Assembly (NCBI GenBank): GCA_021850805.1
Contig: JAJZKO010000009.1
Span: forward strand, 1 to 33,497
DNA length: 33,497 nt
Source of the DNA: Microcaldota archaeon
GTDB lineage: Archaea; Micrarchaeota; Micrarchaeia; Micrarchaeales; CABMGC01
Direction of reading: 5' to 3'
A program made the translations under genes and the position numbers. Below the pieces are notes generated by a model, which saw nothing but the letters and a program-made list of their open reading frames with translations, was not told where the DNA came from and searched no databases. Below, one piece after another: positions 21,981-31,485 of this stretch (positions are counted from its first letter, which is position 1; each line of letters opens with the position of its first letter).

Positions 21981-24900
21981 TCAGCAGCTGTTCTCTATGG
22001 TTATGTTCTGCCCGTATGCGCCCGCCACCTGTGCATTTGGCACTCCAACCCCGAAATAGATGTCATTACTGGCTCCGGCTCCTACATCTATAAGAGTGTT
22101 GTAAGGAACCGAAGTGAGAGGGTTAGCAGAAGAGTAACGCGTTCCCGATACGGCATCCCATACGGTATTGCTAACTCCGAAGCTGTTGCTGCCGTATATC
22201 CAGTTGGAGCCGAATACATAAATGTAAGAAGGTGCAGTACCTGTGTTTGTATCTATTATTCCCTTATTTGTTGCTTCAACCCCACCAGGGACAAGAGTGC
22301 CGAAATTAATCTTTGTGCTATTCAGCGATATGGTGCATGTAGCTGAGGAAACAACAGGCGCAGCGCCGAAAGATGTTTCCGGCATCACCCCATTAGGAGG
22401 ATAGGCCCTTACTCTTACCCACTGGAAGAGCGTGGAGAAGGAACCTACTGCATCAGGCCCTTCCACCTCTACCCCTACAGGTTCGCTTGAGATGCTAGGT
22501 GCAGGAGACGTGCTGAAGATGGCCTTATGGTAATCAAAGAACTGCCTCTCGTTTCCCGTGCCCAGCCAGGCGCTGCCCATTATGCCATTTACCGTCTCAG
22601 AGCTTATGTTGCTGGCAACATATCTGGTGCTATTGGTAAGTATATAATATGGCCTCTGGTTCACGCTGAGGTTCTCTATATTATATGCATATCCTGTATT
22701 AACTCCATCGACAAGACCCGAGACCGCACCGGTTCCTATAAACGGTCCAAGCTCGTCAGCAATTATGTTCATATCAGTTGACTTTGCATAAATCTCTACC
22801 ACTGACGGGTTTGAGATTGTAGTTAGAGACTGGACATATGTATAGTTTAATTTCCCTGTTGCCGTCGGCGCCTCTGTGAGAGTAAGCCCATTGTCCACAG
22901 AAAGTGATCCATAAGAACCTATGCCTTCTTTCCATTTGCTCGTATTTAGCGCCGTGCCTGTAAAATTATCATAAAGCGCAAAGACATTCGCCCCGTTGTC
23001 ATATTCTCCGTAGGAGGGGCTGAGCTGCGGCGCCTCGCCCGTAAGATGCGCATTCAGGAGATTGTTCGAAGATGAGATGACGTTGCCCGCAAAACCCATA
23101 AAGAGTTCCAGCGAGCCCCGTGCAGGTACCCCGTTCTTAATCTTAAGCCAGTAGACTATGTCATTGCTCGTATAGAGATTGGAACCCTGCATCATGTTCG
23201 ATGAATTTCCTTCCATCCAGCTTGGTATTACGGATCCGCTTGCGTTGAAAAATTCCACATTGTTTAAGTTGCTAGTTGCGTAGAGCGAGTAATTAAGGCT
23301 GTTTACTACAAGCATCTGCTGGAACGGCGCAGGCGTGGAAGAATTCTGGAGATTGCAGAGCGTCAACGGGAAGTATTTGACTATGCCTGAAGGAACGGAA
23401 GAGGGTGCGGAGACGGTGCTTCTGCATGAGAAGACAGAGGCGAATGTGGTATTCCCTGCCCTGAGCGTTCCGCTCTGCACCTTTGCAGACTGCAGGATAG
23501 TACTCTCGGATACGTTAGGTATCGAGAACTGGTAAGATCCAGGCGCAGTAGAGAATACTATGTTGTTGGGCACCACCGCGCTCTCCGTGACCCCATTATA
23601 TGTTACGCTCCACGTCTCCCCATTATCAAAGAGCCCAAATTCCCTGAAGCTTGTAAGAGGCGAGGATGATACTACAGTGCCGAAGCGTGCGCGAGGCATT
23701 ACCCCATTAGGGGGATACGCCCTTACCCTCACCCACTGGAATGTCGCATACCAGGGGTTTGTAGAGCCTCCGCTTACTCCTGTTGCCTCTACCCCTATCG
23801 GCATAGGCTGAAGTTTGTTGCCTGTATTGTCCCATGTGGTGACCCTGCTGTAGTTATAGTACATCGCTTCACTGCCTGTAGCCAGCCAAACGCCGCCCAG
23901 TATTCCGTTGAGCGAGAAGATAGGCGCAGGATACCTGTCCATGTATGTTGTATCGTTCGCAAGGAACCATGTAGGTGCGAATGTATATGCGGGATTGGCC
24001 GAGGTATTCGTCAGAAACAGATCCCAGTAAGCGTATCCTGAGCTAATGCCATCCCCGGCGCCGCTGTATCCCACTCCGGTAAAAGGCGCAGCTCCCTGAT
24101 AGTTGGTAGTCATTATGTTCGAATTCACATCAGTCTCTACAATCTCCGGATTCGAGAAACTTGTCAGTGACTGCACAAAAGTAATGTAATTATCCTTCTC
24201 CCCTATTGTCAGTCCATCATTCACACTGTAGCTCCCTCCAGTTCCTGTAGTCTCAGACCACTTGCTGGTATTGAGTGCCGTGCCCCGGAAGTCGCTGTAG
24301 AAGTTGAAGACCCTGTAGCCGCTGTCATATTCCGCGTAAGTGGGAGAGAGCTGCGGCGCCTCTCCTATATTATTCCCGTTGAAAAGGTTAGTCGCCTTAG
24401 ACGCCCATCCCATGAAGACTGTTGAGTTTGCATTAGAAGGTATGCTGGCCGAGAGCCTGAGCCAGTAAATGGTGTGGTAAGAGCTGTTTGTATCGTTGGT
24501 CTCAAGCCACGAGGGCACTACAGTCCCATTCCCGTAAAAGAACTCCACATTCTGAAGGTTCCCTGCCTCATAAGCAGAGTAGTTTGAGCTGTTTACTACA
24601 AGCATCTGCTGGAACGGCGCAGGCGTTGCAATAGTTTGGTTGTCTGTGAAATTTATCGGAACATATGCCGATATGCCTGAAGGCACAACCACCGCACTCT
24701 TCGTGAAAGTCACGTTTGTCGTATTGCCTGCTACGAGATACCCGCTGCTCACTGACGGTGTGTAAAGGAATCCCCCTATGCTCCGATCGGGTATGCTGAA
24801 AAGATAATTTCCAGGCGCCGTGGTGGTTCCTACTCCGCCAGGTGAGATCCCATTAAATATCTCAGAATCGTAGGTCACGCTCCATTTGTATCCACTGGGA

Positions 24901-27900
24901 AGGCCTACCTCATTGAATATGCTCTTCACACTTGGTGCTTCTACTGCAGCAAGCTCTGAAGCCGCGCTACCAGCAGGTCCTGGAACTGCAGTCGCAAACC
25001 CGGAACTTGTGAAATTTATTGAGTATGTTCCCGCGCTCTGGTTTAGGCACTCTACAGCCCAGGCACCTGCGAATCCAAAAGAACCTGAATAATTCGAATT
25101 AGTTATAGAATTGCATCTGTTGTTAGGCAGCTTTACTGGCAAAAAAGTGGAATTGCCTGTCGATGCAACTATATATACATCGCTGCCAGAGGTTGCAACA
25201 GTATACGTAAGCACGGAGTTGTAAGAGCCTGCCGCATTTCCGTTTCCGGTATAAAATGTAAGGCTGCTAGGGCTTGCGTTTATCGCAATTCCGCTGATTG
25301 CGAATCCCTGCGCTGCGGAAGGCGAGCTTGCATTGCCGACATTATATGTAGAATATCCCACACTTGAATTATCATAATAGTCCGTTGTTGTACGCCCCTT
25401 AGTAGTACTTCCGGAAACTACCGAGTCTGAAGCCTCAACAGTCCAGTTTACGCCCATGCCTGCGCTTCTATTGTTCCCTCCGTCACCTGCCGCATAGATG
25501 TATGTTTTGTACCCTGTAGGGAGCCTAAGTGAGATGCTGCCCTGTTCGACAGAGCTGTTCGTGCTATTGGCATATGAAATATAAGACTCCGTGCCTCCGT
25601 TTAAAGTGTATAACTTCACGAGACTGCTCAAAGCGGGATAAGCCCGCAACCTCACCCACTGAACTTCGTAAGTGCTGTTCTGGGCAAATCCCCCTATATT
25701 CAATGGGAATGCAGGTATTCCCGAATTCGAGGTTATAAATCCAGTATAATTCACCGTTGCATTAACCGTAGCAGTATTGTTCGCCGCAACCCTTATGGAA
25801 TAAAGCCGGTATCCGCCAAACGCCAATCCCGTAACCCTATGGATAGTAACAGAGTTCCACGTCAAAATGCCATATACTTCGGGGTTAAGCCCCGTCCCCC
25901 CAATGACGCTGAGATTTGTATTTCCGTTAGATGGATTGGGGGATGTTGACATGTAACCAAATGTGCTCCATTGGCAGCATGGTTGTGACGGGGAGAAATT
26001 CCCGAAGAAGTCAAGTACTCCCTGCCCAAGCTTCTTAACTGAGTAAATCTCAGGCGTGTTGCCAATCGCACCTGTCTTGCCGCTCTTTACAACCGTAAGC
26101 CCGTTGTCCACAAGGATCTTGCCGTATCCTGTATTTACCGTATTGTTTACCCACTTGCTGGTATTGAGTGCCGTGCCCCTGAAATCGCTGTAGAAGTTGA
26201 AGACATTATAACCGTCATCGTATTCCGCATAGGACTTGCTTAGCGTTGGGTTCTCGCCTGTAGTTATGTTATTCAATAGATTGGTGCCCCTATAAGCGAA
26301 GCCCATGTATACCGTTTCTTTGCTATTCGCAGGAAGCCCATTCGGAAGCTTTATCCAGTATGTGGTATTCCACGATTTGTTGAGATTTCCGGATTCAGAA
26401 TAATTGTATATATAATTTCCATTCTCAAGCCTTCCTGATTCCAGCCAGGAATTTATCACCGTGCCGTTCCTGTAGAAAAACATGACATTCTGCATATTTG
26501 GGGCTTCCCAAGGGGTGTAGTTCAATCCGTTCACAGCCACCCGCTGCTGGAACGGCGCAGGCATTGCGTTATTGTTTAAGTTCACTATCTCTATCGGCAC
26601 ATAGTACACTATCGGTACAGGGACCACGAAAATGTTCGGATCCTCCGCGCTATAATTCTGGCTTGAAGATGAGCTTAGGTATACGGAGATATTGTCCCCT
26701 ACCGGTATGTTGGTGTAATTTAGGTATTCGGAGAGATTGCCTGTCGTGTTGGAGCCCTGCCCGGCAATACGGGAGCCTTCAAAAGCACTCCAGGAATAGC
26801 CAAGCTTATTTCCTGCTTCAATAGTCGAGTATAAGTGCAGGCTTATGCTGTAGGTACGCTGCAGAGGGTTTACCGGGATGTAAATCTTCCCTGTCGCATT
26901 AGGCGCCCCGAATCCCGCGCTATCTACATTTACCATAAGATGCGGAATTCCTTTAGCAACATCTACCTGCTCCATAATCTTTCTCCCAGTTCCTGGATTC
27001 ATTACAGTAATGTTATATGTTCCAGGCGTGAGGCATGTCTGCGAACCTCCAGAACAGACGCCATATTCCACAGTTCCATTCCCAGTTGCGACCATCGCAC
27101 CGTCAATCTTTATAATTACGCCCGCATTCCGGTTGGATGCCCTTGCCCTTATAGCGAATACCTCCCCATACGCGGCATACGCCGGCAGCTGTACGCTTAA
27201 TGATGGGACGGCGCTTGCATTGCCTATGTACTCATGCGGCATTACTCCGTCAGGAGGGTAGGCTCTGGCGCGAATCATGGCAAAATATGCAGGGTTTGTA
27301 AGACCTGCCCAGGTTACTATACCTGCATACTTGTCTTGCGTTCCTATCAATGAACTGCTCGTTGTGCAGTTTGCAACAATGGCACCTCCCTCCTCAGGGG
27401 TGCGATTGTAAATGTAAGAAGCCAGGTCAGTGCCATTCACTATTCCCTCTATCCAATACCAGCCTGGCTGCCTGCTTCCAGTGTTGCAGAGCGCAGTGTT
27501 GGCTCCTGAAGAAAGATAAGCCACTATCGCCTCGTCCCCCATCCACCCGTCCCCTATTATATAATTGCTTAGCGATGAATCTGAGCTCCCTCTAACAGAG
27601 AAGAGCGCATTCAGGTTGGTTCCTATATTGCCCCAGCCTTCAACGACAAATGAGTTGTAACCCAGTGGCACATTACTCCATGCTACTGTCTCAGGCGACT
27701 TTGATGTAGACCCATTTCCGGTTATCTGTATAACGTTGGAAGGAAACCCGTAAGGGCCAGTCATGGATATGCTGCTTAGCATGCCTCCATTTGCAAGCGA
27801 GAGGTTTCCCGTGCCGCTGCCATTGTAATACATGCTGAATACCGATGCTCCGTTGTCATACCTCCCATATACCTGCGAAAGCTGCGGCGCCTCGCCAGTG

Positions 27901-28547
27901 CCCTGCCCATTCATAAGAACTTCGCTGAGATTTGCAAAGCCCATGTATACAGTCAGGTTAGAATCTGCAGCAATACCTGAACTTATGTTCAGCCAGTATA
28001 CGGTATCCGTTGATGTATTCAGTCTGCTTGCATTCTGCGGGTCATTGAGTCTTATATTCGAGGCGCTTCCTTCGAGCCATGAGTTTATCACGGTGCCATT
28101 ATAATAAAAAAATTCTATATTACTCAGGTTCCCTGCCTCCAGATAAGCATACTTTGAGCTATTTACGTAAATCTCCTGCTGGAATGGCGCCTCAGTGCTT
28201 ATGTTCTGTGCATTGTCCAGCCTTATCGGTATATAATATTCCACAGCAGGCGGAAAGCTAGCTGCAGCCTGTGCGCCTGAATTGCTATAGTATACCGTGC
28301 CGTTTGAATATCCTGGAGATACCTTTATCGATGAGCTGTAGTCCTTCCCATTCGGCGCAGTAACTCCGTAAGCGGTGTACGCGCCTGCAGAAGTATAATT
28401 ATTGCTGGTATTCTGGAGAGAATTGGACGTTCCAGAGAAGTAATATACGCTACCATGCCAATCATGCCTGACATTCACCGCGCCAAGCAAGAAAGCGGCT
28501 CCAAAGGTAATCACAAGAAGCATTACCAAAGCGGTATACCTTTCCAT
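21981..28547 (-). CDS. Giant secreted repeat protein (DUF2341-type adhesin)
   Basis: The 2188-aa protein has an N-terminal hydrophobic signal or anchor (ALVMLLVITFGAAFLLGAV). Four large units then begin near residues 105, 640, 1290 and 1720. Each has a DUF2341-like start (for example YYIPIRLDN ... APFQQEIYVNSSKY), a W/Y-rich core (VINSWLE, VYWLxI, VYMGFA), GEAPQLSxxYxxYDNG, and then a concanavalin-like beta segment (FYSDFRGTALNTSKW) closing with VRxRAYPPNGVMP. Ig-like linkers separate some units. The last 120 residues form a Cys-bracketed domain shared with the 171-aa neighbour. There is no C-terminal TM. Dozens of N-glycosylation sequons suggest a heavily glycosylated outer-surface protein. 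DUF2341/ConA-like folds usually bind carbohydrate, so host or biofilm adhesion is the likely role. Confidence 0.85.
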   Translation of the reverse strand: MERYTALVMLLVITFGAAFLLGAVNVRHDWHGSVYYFSGTSNSLQNTSNNYTSAGAYTAYGVTAPNGKDYSSSIKVSPGYSNGTVYYSNSGAQAAASFPPAVEYYIPIRLDNAQNISTEAPFQQEIYVNSSKYAYLEAGNLSNIEFFYYNGTVINSWLEGSASNIRLNDPQNASRLNTSTDTVYWLNISSGIAADSNLTVYMGFANLSEVLMNGQGTGEAPQLSQVYGRYDNGASVFSMYYNGSGTGNLSLANGGMLSSISMTGPYGFPSNVIQITGNGSTSKSPETVAWSNVPLGYNSFVVEGWGNIGTNLNALFSVRGSSDSSLSNYIIGDGWMGDEAIVAYLSSGANTALCNTGSRQPGWYWIEGIVNGTDLASYIYNRTPEEGGAIVANCTTSSSLIGTQDKYAGIVTWAGLTNPAYFAMIRARAYPPDGVMPHEYIGNASAVPSLSVQLPAYAAYGEVFAIRARASNRNAGVIIKIDGAMVATGNGTVEYGVCSGGSQTCLTPGTYNITVMNPGTGRKIMEQVDVAKGIPHLMVNVDSAGFGAPNATGKIYIPVNPLQRTYSISLHLYSTIEAGNKLGYSWSAFEGSRIAGQGSNTTGNLSEYLNYTNIPVGDNISVYLSSSSSQNYSAEDPNIFVVPVPIVYYVPIEIVNLNNNAMPAPFQQRVAVNGLNYTPWEAPNMQNVMFFYRNGTVINSWLESGRLENGNYIYNYSESGNLNKSWNTTYWIKLPNGLPANSKETVYMGFAYRGTNLLNNITTGENPTLSKSYAEYDDGYNVFNFYSDFRGTALNTSKWVNNTVNTGYGKILVDNGLTVVKSGKTGAIGNTPEIYSVKKLGQGVLDFFGNFSPSQPCCQWSTFGYMSTSPNPSNGNTNLSVIGGTGLNPEVYGILTWNSVTIHRVTGLAFGGYRLYSIRVAANNTATVNATVNYTGFITSNSGIPAFPLNIGGFAQNSTYEVQWVRLRAYPALSSLVKLYTLNGGTESYISYANSTNSSVEQGSISLRLPTGYKTYIYAAGDGGNNRSAGMGVNWTVEASDSVVSGSTTKGRTTTDYYDNSSVGYSTYNVGNASSPSAAQGFAISGIAINASPSSLTFYTGNGNAAGSYNSVLTYTVATSGSDVYIVASTGNSTFLPVKLPNNRCNSITNSNYSGSFGFAGAWAVECLNQSAGTYSINFTSSGFATAVPGPAGSAASELAAVEAPSVKSIFNEVGLPSGYKWSVTYDSEIFNGISPGGVGTTTAPGNYLFSIPDRSIGGFLYTPSVSSGYLVAGNTTNVTFTKSAVVVPSGISAYVPINFTDNQTIATPAPFQQMLVVNSSNYSAYEAGNLQNVEFFYGNGTVVPSWLETNDTNSSYHTIYWLRLSASIPSNANSTVFMGWASKATNLFNGNNIGEAPQLSPTYAEYDSGYRVFNFYSDFRGTALNTSKWSETTGTGGSYSVNDGLTIGEKDNYITFVQSLTSFSNPEIVETDVNSNIMTTNYQGAAPFTGVGYSGAGDGISSGYAYWDLFLTNTSANPAYTFAPTWFLANDTTYMDRYPAPIFSLNGILGGVWLATGSEAMYYNYSRVTTWDNTGNKLQPMPIGVEATGVSGGSTNPWYATFQWVRVRAYPPNGVMPRARFGTVVSSSPLTSFREFGLFDNGETWSVTYNGVTESAVVPNNIVFSTAPGSYQFSIPNVSESTILQSAKVQSGTLRAGNTTFASVFSCRSTVSAPSSVPSGIVKYFPLTLCNLQNSSTPAPFQQMLVVNSLNYSLYATSNLNNVEFFNASGSVIPSWMEGNSSNMMQGSNLYTSNDIVYWLKIKNGVPARGSLELFMGFAGNVISSSNNLLNAHLTGEAPQLSPSYGEYDNGANVFALYDNFTGTALNTSKWKEGIGSYGSLSVDNGLTLTEAPTATGKLNYTYVQSLTTISNPSVVEIYAKSTDMNIIADELGPFIGTGAVSGLVDGVNTGYAYNIENLSVNQRPYYILTNSTRYVASNISSETVNGIMGSAWLGTGNERQFFDYHKAIFSTSPAPSISSEPVGVEVEGPDAVGSFSTLFQWVRVRAYPPNGVMPETSFGAAPVVSSATCTISLNSTKINFGTLVPGGVEATNKGIIDTNTGTAPSYIYVFGSNWIYGSNSFGVSNTVWDAVSGTRYSSANPLTSVPYNTLIDVGAGASNDIYFGVGVPNAQVAGAYGQNITIENSC
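23298..23336. repeat. 39-bp exact DNA repeat within the adhesin gene, copy 1
   Basis: This is identical to 24588-24626. It encodes the PAPFQQMLVVNS segment at the start of the fourth unit. Confidence 0.8.
24259..24311. repeat. 53-bp DNA repeat within the adhesin gene, copy 1
   Basis: This matches 26152-26204 at 51 of 53 bases. It encodes the FYSDFRGTALNTSKW segment of the third unit. The identity is much higher than between the surrounding unit sequences, suggesting gene conversion or recent exchange. Confidence 0.8.
24588..24626. repeat. 39-bp exact DNA repeat within the adhesin gene, copy 2
   Basis: This is identical to 23298-23336, at the start of the third unit. The two copies lie 1290 bp (430 codons) apart, the length of one full unit. 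Confidence 0.8.
26152..26204. repeat. 53-bp DNA repeat within the adhesin gene, copy 2
   Basis: This is the partner of 24259-24311 with two mismatches, in the second unit. It could mediate deletion or expansion of about 1.9 kb in frame. Confidence 0.8.
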
Positions 28548-28637
28548 ACTCTATTACTCTCATCCCTTTCTAGAATGCGCCTCTACTCGCACCTACCTGG
28601 TATATACACAGCAAAAAATTAAACCCATACGCATAAC

Positions 28638-29399
28638 TCATCTGGTAAACCTTCCCATAATCCTGGAAATAAATCCGCCTTCAGCCCCTCCTTCCTTTCC
28701 AGAAAATCTCAATGCCATCTGCCTTATGTCTTTGCAGAACCTCGAATTCTTTTTCATCGCATAGGCAGCAATTCTCTCAGAGACGCTGATAGGCACAATA
28801 CTATCCTCTCGGAGTACGCAAAAGACTTTATTGCCGTATATCTCCTCAATCTCGCGTATGGTGAGCTCATAGCTCATGTTCTGCACCCTGTTTACCACCA
28901 GCCTCTGCCTGATGCCAAACTTCCTGTAAACCTTCGCAAGCCTCATCGCACTGGTGCATGAGGGAAAATCAGGAGTGGTAAGTATAAATGCCTCATCGTA
29001 GGACCTTACTGCTTCCTCGGATATTATCCCAGGTGCGGTATCTATAATTACAAAGTCAAAGTTTGTGCTCCTTAGGTTCTCTGCAAATGCGTGCACATCC
29101 CTGTCATTCAGGCTGACCTGTCGGGCGCTCAGTCTTCCGGGAAGGACTATCAACCCAGTCCTTCTGTCCTTTACCACAGCCTCGGAAATCTTCGTTCTGC
29201 CCCTTATCACTTCCAGAGATCCTGCCTCTATATCCTCAAGCCCCAAGTCTATCCCTATGGAAGGATTGGTAAAATCCGCATCCACGAGAAGGACGCTCTT
29301 CCCGATCTGCTCCAGGGCAGCAGCGAAATTAACTGCTACTACCGTCTTCCCAACGCCTCCTTTCTGTGATGATATCCTTATAAGATACGGTTTTCCCAT
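28638..29399 (-). CDS. MinD/ParA-family ATPase with amphipathic C-terminus
   Basis: The 253-aa protein has deviant Walker A SQKGGVGKTVVAVN at residues 11-24, LLVDADFTNPSIGIDLGL (switch region), and Walker B FVIIDTAPGI at about 116-125. The last residues, GGFISRIMGRFTR, form a short amphipathic helix like the membrane-targeting sequence at the end of bacterial MinD. This predicts ATP-dependent membrane binding. The ATG directly follows the stop of the 670-aa surface-protein gene, so the two are co-translated. That suggests positioning of a surface structure rather than chromosome segregation. No MinE or ParB partner is visible. Confidence 0.85.
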   Translation of the reverse strand: MGKPYLIRISSQKGGVGKTVVAVNFAAALEQIGKSVLLVDADFTNPSIGIDLGLEDIEAGSLEVIRGRTKISEAVVKDRRTGLIVLPGRLSARQVSLNDRDVHAFAENLRSTNFDFVIIDTAPGIISEEAVRSYDEAFILTTPDFPSCTSAMRLAKVYRKFGIRQRLVVNRVQNMSYELTIREIEEIYGNKVFCVLREDSIVPISVSERIAAYAMKKNSRFCKDIRQMALRFSGKEGGAEGGFISRIMGRFTR

Positions 29400-31412
29400 C
29401 TACTCCCCTCCATCCTCCATCTCTCTCTTTATCTTCTCAAGCCTCTCAACCCTCCACTTCCTGTATACGGGCCTGCTGCGAATCTTAATTATGCTCGCCA
29501 CTATGATCAGGAGCCCAAGCGCGGCCAGAATGCCCCTGTAAGCATATCCAAGGAATCCGGAGTAGCCTACGTTCACGGTCGGCTCCACAGGTATAGTTGT
29601 AGTCGTAGAAGTGTATACCTGCCTTGCAAGCACATCCTCAGTAACAGTGTAGCTCTTTGTCCTATTCCCTATGGTAATGTTGATATATGCGGAGTATGAT
29701 CCCGGCGAATATCCTGCAACGAATGGGAATCCTCCATCCACCGCGCTGTCAGGTGCAAGATGGTATTCTTCCGCACCCTTGCTTAGGTATATCCCACTAG
29801 GGGCATACGCCGATATCAGCACGTTTGCTTCAGACGCACCAGTATACACGAAGGAGAAATTTATGGAGCCATCTGCGCCAGTATAAACAGGCACAGAGGC
29901 AAAACTTACAATAGCCGCAGAAGACGAGAAAGTGAGGCTGCGCTGGTACTCAAGCCTCTCTGTGGATTGCTCGAGGAGATAGGGGTCTGAGACATTGGAT
30001 ATCGAATAGTATACGTACTTATCAGCCGCTGCTGCAGGAATGCTCCAGCTTATCACATAAGAGCCGTTGCTGTAGCTCACATAGTTCGGGAATCCGTACG
30101 CCTTTATGTCTGAAGCTGAATTTGTGATTGCCTTAGGGATATACACCATCAGCGTGTAGTTGTACAGGCCTGTCGAGTTTACGCTAAGGTTAACATTTAT
30201 CCTTCCCGAGACATTCGTATAGCTGTTTGAGGCGCTCAGCTCCTCTGTTATCGCATGCCCCGTAGTGCTGGAATTGTACATGTAAAATTCATAATATGAA
30301 GTCGAGTTGTAAGATGATCCGTAAGTGCCCCTTGCAGATACTGTTATAGGCACACTGTATACTCCCTGCACATCCCTGGAAGCTGTGAAGGCGATGCTTA
30401 CAAACAGCCTCTCCCCCGGCGCAAGGTAGCCCCTCCCTGAAGATATGTTGGCTACATTCCTGTATCCGAATGGGGTACTGACATTTATGTACTCTCCTAC
30501 CGTACCGTTGTTCTTAATCTCCATCTGCGAATACACAGTCTGCCCAAACGGCGCAGATACGTAAAACGGCACATACAATATCTCAATATGCGGCGGAGGC
30601 GGAGGCGGCGAGCTTGGCTGCTGCGGCTGATTGCTGAAGACCGTATACGAAGAGGTAAAATTATTGCTTCGCAGCCTCAGCCCTCCTGAAGAGTAATTCA
30701 TGTAAATGATCATGGTATAGGTGCCTGTGGCACCACTGACTCCGTTAAGCACAAAATCCTGGGATCCGCTGCTTCCAGGCGCCAGACCATTAACCGGAAA
30801 AGAGTAATCCCTGCTGATAGGCCCCCTTACCTGTATATATAATGTATCGTTTACGGAAGAAAGGTTTCCCCTGTTACTCTCGTTTACCTGCAATCCAATC
30901 TGCGATCCCTGTAGTATGCTCTGCTGCATCTGCACGGGCCCTATAATCATATTCGCAGGCAGGAGCAGCGCGAATCTTGCAGTACTTTCATTGTGATAGC
31001 CCACATACGAGACGTTAAAGACCGCTGTATAATTCCCGTATTCAAGCGTTGACGTGTTCACCTCTAACGTATTGGACTGCACCGCTCCAGAGGCAGGGGG
31101 AAGAGGAAACTGCTTGTAATACACGAGCGAGTCTGCAGGCTGACGGTACAGGCTTATGCTTCCGTTTAGCTCTGACGTAGTGCACCCTCCGATGGAATTG
31201 TACGAATACGGAAACGATGCGTTAGTCCCTATCACATAAAATGCATTCGCAGAGACTGAGACATGAAGCCCGCAGAATACCGTCACGTTAGCGGCTATGC
31301 TACTTCCGCTGCTGGCAAAACCCGAGCCAGAAAAGAACAAGAGAAAAGCAATAATGCAAAGCGGTAAATGCGGATTGCGATGTCTATTACAATGTATGCC
31401 TGCACCCATCAT
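29400..31412 (-). CDS. S-layer-like type I membrane protein with Pro hinge
   Basis: The 670-aa protein has a signal peptide (about residues 15-34), a glycosylated ectodomain of several Ig/COG1361-like repeats, and a poly-proline stretch (SSPPPPPPHIEIL) at about 268-280. A Thr-rich stalk (TSTTTTIPVEPT) precedes the C-terminal TM helix (ILAALGLLIIVASIIKI). A basic cytoplasmic tail of about 35 residues (YRKWRVERLEKIKREMEDGG) ends the protein. The tail reaches the cytoplasm, where the co-transcribed MinD-like ATPase could contact it. A TATA box about 24 bases before the ATG implies a leaderless mRNA. Exact role unknown: structural surface layer, pilus base or adhesin receptor. Confidence 0.82.
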   Translation of the reverse strand: MMGAGIHCNRHRNPHLPLCIIAFLLFFSGSGFASSGSSIAANVTVFCGLHVSVSANAFYVIGTNASFPYSYNSIGGCTTSELNGSISLYRQPADSLVYYKQFPLPPASGAVQSNTLEVNTSTLEYGNYTAVFNVSYVGYHNESTARFALLLPANMIIGPVQMQQSILQGSQIGLQVNESNRGNLSSVNDTLYIQVRGPISRDYSFPVNGLAPGSSGSQDFVLNGVSGATGTYTMIIYMNYSSGGLRLRSNNFTSSYTVFSNQPQQPSSPPPPPPHIEILYVPFYVSAPFGQTVYSQMEIKNNGTVGEYINVSTPFGYRNVANISSGRGYLAPGERLFVSIAFTASRDVQGVYSVPITVSARGTYGSSYNSTSYYEFYMYNSSTTGHAITEELSASNSYTNVSGRINVNLSVNSTGLYNYTLMVYIPKAITNSASDIKAYGFPNYVSYSNGSYVISWSIPAAAADKYVYYSISNVSDPYLLEQSTERLEYQRSLTFSSSAAIVSFASVPVYTGADGSINFSFVYTGASEANVLISAYAPSGIYLSKGAEEYHLAPDSAVDGGFPFVAGYSPGSYSAYINITIGNRTKSYTVTEDVLARQVYTSTTTTIPVEPTVNVGYSGFLGYAYRGILAALGLLIIVASIIKIRSRPVYRKWRVERLEKIKREMEDGGE

Positions 31413-31430
31413 AATCCCATGCCCGCCAAT

Positions 31431-31440
31431 TAATATATAT
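31431..31440 (-). promoter_or_regulatory. TATA box of the surface-protein/MinD operon
   Basis: ATATATATTA on the minus strand is centred about 24 bases before the ATG at 31412. The gap to the divergent Mre11-like gene is only 73 bases, so both promoters share it. Confidence 0.6.
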
Positions 31441-31485
31441 CTTGCAGATTGATAAAATACTGCATCTTTCTGTCGCGGTGGTATA

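Noticed and set aside
30590-30620. GGCGGAGGCGGAGGC tract as a possible regulatory or unstable repeat
   Set aside because: It simply encodes the poly-proline hinge of the 670-aa surface protein.
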